Assembly (NCBI GenBank): GCA_964500215.1
Contig: CAZCNA010000002.1
Location: 1 to 54,353, forward strand
Length of the DNA: 54,353 bases
From: JBDKLC01 sp964500215
GTDB taxonomy: Bacteria; Patescibacteriota; Minisyncoccia; Phycocordibacterales; CAIZLB01
Reading direction: 5' to 3'
Made by a program: the position numbers and the translations under genes. Below are positions 16,630 through 23,083 of the stretch, one piece after another (position 1 is the stretch's first letter; each line of letters begins with the position of its first letter). The notes beneath the pieces are model-generated. The model was not told where the DNA came from. It did no database searches and saw only the letters and a list, made by a program, of their open reading frames with translations.

Positions 16630-16881
16630 AAAACTGCGGTATGTAAAGAACAATGCTGTTGGTAATGTACAATATATGTAGTCATTGTCAAACATTCCTC
16701 ATCAATAAATTTGTAGTATGCGTATCTCATATACTTGAAATTTTGTAAGCAAATTCTTCAAAAAATCACAAAATAGTGTATACTTGCTTTTGTCGAAGAG
16801 GAGCCGTTTACGGGCCTTTTTGACCCTTCAGAGGGCATGTAGTCGTACACTGATGGCAATCTGACAGGCATATATAAATAC

Positions 16882-16953
16882 GGGTCTATAGTTTCAATGG
16901 TAAAACATTCCTCTCCAAAAGGAAGGTTCCAGGTTCGAGTCCTGGTGGGCCCG
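16882..16953 (+). tRNA. tRNA-Trp (anticodon CCA)
   Basis: Acceptor GGGTCTA/TGGGCCC with G-T pairs, anticodon stem TTCCT/AGGAA with loop CTCCAAA (CCA), T-arm CCAGGTTCGAGTCCTGG, discriminator G as expected for Trp. Confidence 0.93.
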
Positions 16954-16961
16954 CTACAAAC

Positions 16962-16996
16962 AAAAAACATCCTGAGTTTACTGAGGATGTTTTTTG
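16962..16996 (+). terminator. Terminator of tRNA-Trp
   Basis: AAAAAACATCCT/AGGATGTTTTTT stem-loop, eight bases after the tRNA. Confidence 0.9.
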
Positions 16997-17020
16997 TTTG
17001 CTGGAACACTCACAGACGAG

Positions 17021-17128
17021 AAGGCCGGACTGAGTTCTGCAATGAGCCCTTTGGGCGAAGCAGAACGAAGGAGGCGGGGTCGACAGGCTTTTTGCGAAGC
17101 AAAAAGAACTGGTGACCGAGTCCTGATA
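17021..17128 (-). repeat. Structured dispersed repeat, copy A
   Basis: About 105 bases predicted to fold as a closing stem GGACT/AGTCC (17027-17031 with 17119-17123), a nested hairpin (GTTCTGC at 17034-17040 with GCAGAAC at 17060-17066; inner GCCC/GGGC) and a perfect eight-base hairpin CTTTTTGC GAA GCAAAAAG (17088-17106). Read on the minus strand it shares conserved blocks with copy B at 53624-53742 (CGGTCAC, GACCCCGCCTC, CCGGC-TTCTC), while the hairpin sequences differ but remain paired. It also holds a 12-base match to tRNA-Ala (17106-17117). Confidence 0.6.
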
Positions 17129-17137
17129 AATATAAAT

Positions 17138-17190
17138 ATAAAAAAACACCCTCACCGCAGGCAGTAGTGATACTGCCGTTGGTGAGAGTG
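17138..17190 (-). terminator. Two-part strong terminator of the 17206 gene
   Basis: CTCACC/GGTGAG (17151-17156 with 17181-17186) enclosing GGCAGTA GTGA TACTGCC, followed on the minus strand by TTTTTTTATATTTA. Confidence 0.8.
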
Positions 17191-17205
17191 GTTGCCTGCG
17201 GTCGA

Positions 17206-18156
17206 TTACTCGATGCGCTGGCTGGTTTTTTTTGCACGTGCTGGCTGTAGCCGGCGTGCTTTGTTTTGGATGACGACGAACTCCGTGTCATCCTGTAGGT
17301 TGTTCAGATTCGTCCGGAAGCCTGCGAACGCCTGACCGTTGGGATCACCGAGTCCTTTTCCGCCACCCCACGAATGAGGAGCGAATTTTTCGATGACGGC
17401 TTTGCAGATGTCGCCGGGCCCGAAGTAGTTCACTTCGTAGGGGATGGTGGCGGGGCAAACTTCGGCGGATGTGCCTTCCATATACCGGTCCACTTCATCC
17501 TGGCTCGGTAGCGTCATGCAGCCGACGAGGAGGTTCTCCTTTCCATCTTTCCACGAGGAAAACAGACGGTCCGTCACCGGCGAGCACTTGTTCGTGAACT
17601 TGAGGCTGACGATAGTGACATCGCCTTTGACGAAGCGATCATCGACAGCACGAGCGGCTTCCATCTCCATCGATTCAGTGACGCCTTGAGCCTTGCGATC
17701 TTGGCGACGAATTTCATCGATTTCCCTTCTCGATGCGCCCATCTTCTGCATCGCGGGAATGTATCCCGAATCGTTTGCGGCCACGAGCAAGTCGTACCGC
17801 GTAGGCTCCATCTCGATGAGGTCGAGGACTTGAAGCAGGGAAGCCTTTTCGGAAAAGCGCTCGCCGTGATGATTCACGTCGACAAACTTTCCGTGAGGGA
17901 ATTCCATGTCCATGTCGAGCTCGACGAAGACGGGTTTCAACCCCCGGCTCATTACGCGCTCGATCTCATCCTTGTAATCGGACACCTTTGCGCCCCAACT
18001 GAGGAAGTGGGTAACAAATCCGTATTTCAGGCGTTGAAGGTGATCTCGGATGACTTGCATCTCGAGGTCCTCTCCGCCGAGAAAGAAGTAGAGTTGATCC
18101 TGCTTCCGAACAGGGACTCCCCGGTGGGCTGACTGACTGGTATGTGAAATAACCAT
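17206..18156 (-). CDS. Orphan protein with DHH-phosphoesterase-like features
   Basis: A 316-residue cytoplasmic protein. The start MVISHTS is the first ATG; the frame extends upstream only through non-ATG codons. FVDVNHHGERFSEKASLLQV followed by LVAANDSGYIPAMQKMGAS resembles the DHH-family metal site, in which two adjacent histidines bind Mn2+. The C-terminal SWGGGKGLGDPNGQAFAGF recalls the glycine-rich GGGH motif of DHHA1 domains. These features suggest a phosphoesterase or nuclease, but overall similarity was not tested and the canonical D-H-H reads N-H-H. Consensus promoter, about 120-nt leader and very strong terminator: cassette class, TAA stop. Confidence 0.75.
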   Translation of the reverse strand: MVISHTSQSAHRGVPVRKQDQLYFFLGGEDLEMQVIRDHLQRLKYGFVTHFLSWGAKVSDYKDEIERVMSRGLKPVFVELDMDMEFPHGKFVDVNHHGERFSEKASLLQVLDLIEMEPTRYDLLVAANDSGYIPAMQKMGASRREIDEIRRQDRKAQGVTESMEMEAARAVDDRFVKGDVTIVSLKFTNKCSPVTDRLFSSWKDGKENLLVGCMTLPSQDEVDRYMEGTSAEVCPATIPYEVNYFGPGDICKAVIEKFAPHSWGGGKGLGDPNGQAFAGFRTNLNNLQDDTEFVVIQNKARRLQPARAKKTSQRIE

Positions 18157-18281
18157 AACGACTGTCTGCTCATAATGAACGCCATAAACGACCGTTGGGC
18201 TGTTTATAACTTGCGAATGAATCGCGTGTTTGTGAAAGTTGCTTGACTGCAACGTCCAAAATGAGTGTGTTCCTGTGCAGC

Positions 18282-18310
18282 ATTATACCACTTTTCGAAC
18301 TGAAGGTCAA
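18282..18310 (-). promoter_or_regulatory. Consensus promoter of the 17206 gene (TTGACC-17-TATAAT)
   Basis: TTGACC (18305-18310) and a perfect TATAAT (18282-18287) on the minus strand with a 17-base spacer, giving a leader of about 120 nt. It is divergent from the leaderless gene at 18362. Confidence 0.85.
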
Positions 18311-18361
18311 TAATCAGAAAAAAGCCTACGGATAAGGATATTTGTGCTATATTATTGTTAA

Positions 18362-19381
18362 ATGAATACAAGCGAAATACAATCAAAAATTGATGAAGTT
18401 ATAGCCGAAATACATCGTCGATATAACATGGAATTTGTCACTATTGCTCAACAAAAAGGTGCAGATGTTTATTTATTTGGTGGTGTGCTTCGTGATATCT
18501 ATCTTGGTAAGCCTTGGAAAGAAATTGACATTCGAGTTGTTGTGCACGAACCATATCCTCAACGAGATGCAACAATGGAGGCAGTTTTGAATGAAGCAAA
18601 GATTACAGTATCTTCAAAAATTCCATTTGGTGAAGGATTCACTGTATATCGATTTGTCCCTCCAAATAGTCTTTCTAAAACAGATGTGGATCTCAGTGTT
18701 GTGAGCAAACATTTATATGTTGATCCAGATTTCACAATCAATGGATTATATTTGAATCTCGCAACCGGCAAAATCGAAGATAACTACGGTGCGGTACAAG
18801 CAATCGAACAGAAAATAATCAAAACTGTACTTCCACCCGTTGAACAATTAAAAAATGAGCCATGGATGTTGTTTCGAGCGGTGAAAGCTGCGTGTCAGTT
18901 TAATTTTCGTATTGACGAGGGGACACTCGAAGGTATGAAGGCCAACGTGTCTTTGGCAAGAGGATTTATACAGGCTATTTCAGACAAGAGTATGGGAGGT
19001 CTTACTGAGTGGGGCTTGGGAAATATGTTTCGAGGATTGAAATACAATCCATATTCTTTTGTTGAAATTTGGAATGAGACAGGACTCCTTCATTCATTTA
19101 TTCAGTTTATTGCAGATAAGAGCGGTATGAGTGAGGGTGAAAGTGTAAATGGTATACATACTGCAAATTTTCAAAATCCATTTAAACCTGCGTCTGCCGA
19201 TACCGGAATTCAGACTTCGTATGAAGAGCATTTAAATATATTCTTTAGTACGGTAGCACGAATCATTGATGAAAAAGATCCACAACGTGTTTTTAAAGTG
19301 ATTATCGATGCGTTTGAAATTGATCAACCAAAACAATTCGAGGATTTCGTGATTGATGCATCACAGATACGGTATATATAA
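18362..19381 (+). CDS. CCA-adding enzyme/poly(A) polymerase family protein, divergent
   Basis: A 339-residue class II nucleotidyltransferase relative. DVYLFGGVLRDIYLGKPWKE gives the GG(V)LRD signature, but the catalytic DxD appears as E-I-D (EIDIRVVV). DPDFTINGLYLNL corresponds to the RRDFTINAL motif and GKIEDNYGAV to the following conserved turn. The C-terminal half, from WMLFRAVKAACQF, matches the helical body in part. CPR genomes usually carry a normal Cca elsewhere, so this may be a paralogue with altered activity. A TATATT box ends eight bases before the ATG; no Shine-Dalgarno is present. Confidence 0.78.
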   Translation: MNTSEIQSKIDEVIAEIHRRYNMEFVTIAQQKGADVYLFGGVLRDIYLGKPWKEIDIRVVVHEPYPQRDATMEAVLNEAKITVSSKIPFGEGFTVYRFVPPNSLSKTDVDLSVVSKHLYVDPDFTINGLYLNLATGKIEDNYGAVQAIEQKIIKTVLPPVEQLKNEPWMLFRAVKAACQFNFRIDEGTLEGMKANVSLARGFIQAISDKSMGGLTEWGLGNMFRGLKYNPYSFVEIWNETGLLHSFIQFIADKSGMSEGESVNGIHTANFQNPFKPASADTGIQTSYEEHLNIFFSTVARIIDEKDPQRVFKVIIDAFEIDQPKQFEDFVIDASQIRYI

Positions 19382-19419
19382 ATGAAAAAGGGCCGCCATA
19401 CGCTTCGCGATGGCGGCCC
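19382..19419 (-). terminator. Strong terminator of the 19485 gene
   Basis: A ten-base perfect stem GGGCCGCCAT/ATGGCGGCCC (19390-19399 with 19410-19419) followed on the minus strand by CTTTTTCATTT. It abuts the stop of the convergent gene at 19381. Confidence 0.88.
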
Positions 19420-19484
19420 CTCTGTTAAATGTTGATTGTCGCATAGTGCTCACATGACATGAGTATTCGCGGCAATATGATTGT

Positions 19485-20366
19485 TTACAAATCCCGTTGA
19501 AGCCGGTGCATTGCATCGGCCCAGTTAATCGATCCGTCGGACAGCAGCTTTGCCTGCAGTAACCGTTCTTTCGAACCCTCGATTGTAAAAGGAGAGCGCG
19601 AAGAGTGACGAAATGCCGCCAGGAATGTATCGCTGGTATCCGTACTGGCAATGATGCCGGCGATTTCTTTCGATCCTGTGAGAGCTGCTTCGAGCATGAT
19701 GAGCGTGCCGAACGTCAATACTGGAATGCCACTCTGCACTTTGCCTTGGGGCTCCGACATCGAAGTGAGATGCAGGTCGATGAGGACCACATCAAACTTA
19801 CTCGTTGCGAGGATGCTCCGTGCTTCCTCGTACGTGGTTGCGGTGTTGAGTCGATGACCGGCCAGCCCAGTCTTCGCCGAGGCGATGTTCTGGGGTGCTG
19901 ACGAAATGGCCAAGATGCACAAAGCACCTGCCTTGAGCGTCGGAGGCGGATTGGTCAGATTATCGAAGAACGAGTCACCTGTCAGTACCGGCGGCGCCAG
20001 CATGTCAGGTTGTTCGACGATGATGTTCTCACCATCAGGCAATTCGTCAATCGCCTTTTGCACAGCGCTCAGGAAATGCTCGATGGTGTGTTCTTGAAGC
20101 ACGATGATATTGTCGGCAACGGGTTCCGGGAGGCGGCTCCCATTCGTCGGGAAGTAAAGGTACTTCTTGTCCGGATGGATGCATGCAACATCCCGGATAT
20201 CATTGAAGACGATCAGATCTGCATTCTCGGTGGCCCCGACAAGCTCAATGGTCAGCGGGGCGATGAGTGCACAGAATGCCACCCAGGCATCATGATTCGA
20301 ACATACGAGGTGTACGCTCAGTGTGCGAATTGGATGGCGTGTTGGTGCTATTTTAACTTGATTCAC
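19485..20366 (-). CDS. Orphan protein with C-terminal receiver-like domain
   Basis: A 293-residue cytoplasmic protein starting at GTG with a Shine-Dalgarno AGGAAC near 20374-20380. The N-terminal half (IRTLSVHLVCSNHDAWVAFC and following) is a flavodoxin-like alpha/beta pattern. The C-terminal half resembles a CheY receiver: ALCILAISSAPQNIASAKTG, then KFDVVLIDLHLTS with the Asp at the phosphoacceptor position, then IPVLTFGTLIML and KEIAGIIASTD. The usual second-strand acidic pair is missing, so phosphorylation is doubtful. No histidine kinase is nearby. It has a consensus promoter, long leader and strong terminator; cassette class. Confidence 0.72.
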   Translation of the reverse strand: MNQVKIAPTRHPIRTLSVHLVCSNHDAWVAFCALIAPLTIELVGATENADLIVFNDIRDVACIHPDKKYLYFPTNGSRLPEPVADNIIVLQEHTIEHFLSAVQKAIDELPDGENIIVEQPDMLAPPVLTGDSFFDNLTNPPPTLKAGALCILAISSAPQNIASAKTGLAGHRLNTATTYEEARSILATSKFDVVLIDLHLTSMSEPQGKVQSGIPVLTFGTLIMLEAALTGSKEIAGIIASTDTSDTFLAAFRHSSRSPFTIEGSKERLLQAKLLSDGSINWADAMHRLQRDL

Positions 20367-20433
20367 AATTACGTGTTCCTTGGTTTGATGTGTGGATTTG
20401 TTGGTTGGAAAAGGTCAAAACCTTCTGGACAGG

Positions 20434-20462
20434 ATTATGTAATAGATAGACAAATAAGTCAA
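20434..20462 (-). promoter_or_regulatory. Promoter of the 19485 gene (TTGACT-17-CATAAT)
   Basis: TTGACT (20457-20462), 17 bases, CATAAT (20434-20439) on the minus strand, giving a leader of about 60 nt. The remaining gap to miaA has no further gene. Confidence 0.75.
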
Positions 20463-20524
20463 ATATTCTGGCGTTGGACCGTCAATAATTTGAGGTTTTG
20501 GTTGTCATGCCGAAAAAACGCGAG

Positions 20525-21481
20525 TTAGATTCTCTTTTTGACATCCCGAATGATGCGTTTGATGTCTGTTGGACGGTACCACAGGATCCGCGTATCGCGC
20601 TTGAACCATGTTCGTTGTCGTTTTGCATACTGCCAAATTTCTGCGGCGAGTTGGTCAATCATTTCTTGTTTTGAAATCTTCTTTTGTAGGTAGAGTGCAA
20701 CATATCGATATTCAAGTCCGAGCATATGCATTCGTTTCCAAGAGAGACCTTGTTCGTGCAATTTTTTCACTTCCGTGAGCATGCCTTTTTTGATTCGTGA
20801 GAGAAGGCGAGTGTGAATTTTTTGTTTGAGTTCTTCGTCCGAAATATCAATGCCGATTTGAATACAATCATATTGAGCCTGGTGTTTTGTTTGCGGAACA
20901 GCCCCGAGAGCTTTGGCAATTTCGATGGCGCGGATGAGTCGAACTGGATTCTGTTTGTCTATGGATTCGGCACGTATTGGGTCAAGTTTTGTGAGTATTG
21001 TGAAAAGCTGCTCAGGCGTCTTTGTGGCGAGTTTCTGTCGAAGAGTTGGATTAGGTGGTACTTCGGGCAAGGTGATGCCATCGACAATTGATTGGATATA
21101 AAAGCCGGTGCCGCCGCAGACCACGGGAAGCGCGCCGCGCGCTATGATGTCTGCGGCGGCCGTACCAGCGTCTCTTTGAAAATCAGAAACAGTATATGTT
21201 TTCTTTGGAGAAACTACATCGAGGAGGTGGTGGGGAACACCTTTCATCTCTTTTTTTGTAATTTTACCCGTGCCTATATTGAGTCCTTTATACACTTGGC
21301 GTGAGTCAGCAGAAATAACCTCGCCATTGAAGCGAAGGGCAAGTTCGACAGCTAAGTCACTTTTGCCTACAGCTGTTGGTCCAAGAACAACGATCATCTT
21401 GGGAAGCGATGTGTGAGTCGTTTGAGATGCGTGGGATGGGTGAGATCGAACACGGGATGCTTTGTTATTGGCGGCGGTCAT
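20525..21481 (-). CDS. miaA: tRNA dimethylallyltransferase
   Basis: A 318-residue protein starting at MTAANNK. After a 25-residue non-conserved extension come the P-loop LGPTAVGKS, the SADSRQVYKGLNIGTGK motif, VPHHLLDVVSP, VVCGGTGFYIQSIVDG, the family loop NPVRLIRAIEI and the RQRTWFKRD motif. It transfers a dimethylallyl group to A37 of tRNAs that read UNN codons. The start is supported by TATATT (21488-21493) six bases upstream, which implies a leaderless transcript; the in-frame extension further upstream lacks support. It is monocistronic, just after tRNA-Leu(CAA), itself a likely substrate. Confidence 0.95.
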   Translation of the reverse strand: MTAANNKASRVRSHPSHASQTTHTSLPKMIVVLGPTAVGKSDLAVELALRFNGEVISADSRQVYKGLNIGTGKITKKEMKGVPHHLLDVVSPKKTYTVSDFQRDAGTAAADIIARGALPVVCGGTGFYIQSIVDGITLPEVPPNPTLRQKLATKTPEQLFTILTKLDPIRAESIDKQNPVRLIRAIEIAKALGAVPQTKHQAQYDCIQIGIDISDEELKQKIHTRLLSRIKKGMLTEVKKLHEQGLSWKRMHMLGLEYRYVALYLQKKISKQEMIDQLAAEIWQYAKRQRTWFKRDTRILWYRPTDIKRIIRDVKKRI

Positions 21482-21502
21482 GCCCTGAATATATACCAAA
21501 AG

Positions 21503-21544
21503 GCAAAAAAAAGCACCGTACAAGGGCTTTGTACAGTGCTTTTA
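21503..21544 (-). terminator. Terminator of tRNA-Leu(CAA)
   Basis: A long stem built on AAAGCAC..GTACAA and TTGTAC..GTGCTTT, followed on the minus strand by TTTTTTTTGCC. It lies between the tRNA and the miaA promoter. Confidence 0.85.
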
Positions 21545-21552
21545 TATATGTG

Positions 21553-21635
21553 TGCCGCGGGAGAGAGTTGAACTCTCATGAGGTTGCCCCCGATCGATTT
21601 TGAGTCGATTGCGTCTACCATTCCGCCACCACGGC
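21553..21635 (-). tRNA. tRNA-Leu (anticodon CAA)
   Basis: Class II cloverleaf: acceptor GCCGTGG/CCGCGGC, anticodon stem ATCGA/TCGAT with loop CTCAAAA (CAA), long variable arm, T-arm AGTTCAACTCT. The A37 context fits MiaA modification. Confidence 0.94.
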
Positions 21636-21870
21636 ATGTCAGTCAGTGTACTAAAAAACAGCAAAAAATCAATTATCTCTGAATACACTTTCAATTATAT
21701 ATGAACTTTCTATGAACAATATATGAGCCAAAGATAAACACGATATGTATTTTTTATGAATATAAAATAAAGTGCGAAAAACACGAACTCACACGTTTTG
21801 CACTGTTTATCCTCACTTTGCATAGAGAGCCTGTGAGGTGTTAGAATGCATGCATTACGCAATACAATAT

Positions 21871-22977
21871 ATGTCACTATACTTCAACAACTCCATTTTC
21901 TGGATAGAAACAGATAAAATCAAACCAAACCCGTATCAGCCACGACGTGACTTTGATCCGCATGCTCTCAAAGATTTGGCAGAATCCATTCGAATGTATG
22001 GTCTTCTCCAGCCCCTTACCGTTACACGAAAAGAAGTTATCAAAGAAGACGGAGGACTTGCCGTTGAATACGAACTCATCGCAGGAGAACGACGACTTCG
22101 AGCTTCAAAACTCGCAGGACTTCAGGCCATTCCAGCCATCATCCGCGCGGGTGAAGAAGACGCACGTGTAAAACTCGAGCTCGCCATCATCGAAAACCTC
22201 CAACGAGAAGACCTCAACCCCGTTGACCGTGCCCGAGCCTTCCAGAAATTGGCGGACGAATTCCATTTCAAGCATTCACAGATTGCAGACAAGATGGGAA
22301 AGAGTCGTGAATACGTCACAAACAGTATTCGATTGCTTTCATTGCCGGAACATATGCTTCAGGCTCTTTCTGAAAAGAAAATCAGTGAAGGACATACTCG
22401 ACCGCTCCTCATGCTCGTCGATCGACCCGAAGAACAAGAGACCTTGTTCAAGGAAATTATGTTCAAGAAAATCACTGTGCGTGAAGCGGAATCACTCGCC
22501 CGAAAAATCGCCGTTGATCGTGTTCGAAAGAAAGACCTCAGAGCAGATCCAGAACTAGTTGAATTGGAAACAAAATTCAATCAGTCACTCGGAACACGTG
22601 TTCAGATCGAGCGACGTGAACACGGTGGCAAAATCATGATTGATTTCTTCACAAATGATGACCTTCGGCAGATTTTGCAGCTTCTCGAGTCAAATCAGTC
22701 AAAAGGTGTGACAAATATGCTCGATCGTCATATTGCCGCTCAGCAAGCGGCTCAATCAGACGCCGCTACATTGGCCTCAATTTCAGCCGCAACGCCTCTG
22801 GAGGCCTCAGCTGGGGCTTCTGAGAAGGGTTCTACTGACGCTGGCACATCCGACGATCTTGCTGGGGCTGAACCTACATCACTCGATCAAGTTCCTGTGG
22901 ATGGTCTCGAAATTGAGACACCAGTCGCCGCAGAACCAGACGAAGATTTGTATTCAATCAAAAATTTCTCAATTTAA
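21871..22977 (+). CDS. parB: Chromosome partitioning protein ParB/Spo0J family
   Basis: A 368-residue protein with the ParB nuclease-like N-terminal domain (IETDKIKPNPYQPRRDFD; ELIAGERRLRASKLAGL with the GERR CTP-binding box; LAIIENLQREDLNPV), a helix-turn-helix region (SQIADKMGKSREYVTNSIRLL) and a dimerisation segment. It binds parS and, with CTP, forms a sliding clamp that loads SMC. The C-terminal 70 residues are an Ala/Ser/Glu-rich low-complexity tail. The start MSLYFNN matches the family; in-frame codons upstream at 21838 and 21850 are less likely. No parA is adjacent and no consensus parS was found by eye. Confidence 0.92.
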   Translation: MSLYFNNSIFWIETDKIKPNPYQPRRDFDPHALKDLAESIRMYGLLQPLTVTRKEVIKEDGGLAVEYELIAGERRLRASKLAGLQAIPAIIRAGEEDARVKLELAIIENLQREDLNPVDRARAFQKLADEFHFKHSQIADKMGKSREYVTNSIRLLSLPEHMLQALSEKKISEGHTRPLLMLVDRPEEQETLFKEIMFKKITVREAESLARKIAVDRVRKKDLRADPELVELETKFNQSLGTRVQIERREHGGKIMIDFFTNDDLRQILQLLESNQSKGVTNMLDRHIAAQQAAQSDAATLASISAATPLEASAGASEKGSTDAGTSDDLAGAEPTSLDQVPVDGLEIETPVAAEPDEDLYSIKNFSI

Positions 22978-23016
22978 TCTGAAATTTCTCTGAAGTTCTG
23001 ATGAATTTCATATATA

Positions 23017-23050
23017 GAAAAAACAGAAGTCTTGCGACTTCTGTTTTTCT
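23017..23050. terminator. Bidirectional terminator between parB and topA
   Basis: AAACAGAAGT/ACTTCTGTTT stem (23021-23030 with 23037-23046) with flanking A- and T-runs, serving two convergent genes. Confidence 0.9.
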
Positions 23051-23083
23051 TTGTACATTCTTGATGAATTTTTAACAAATTCT

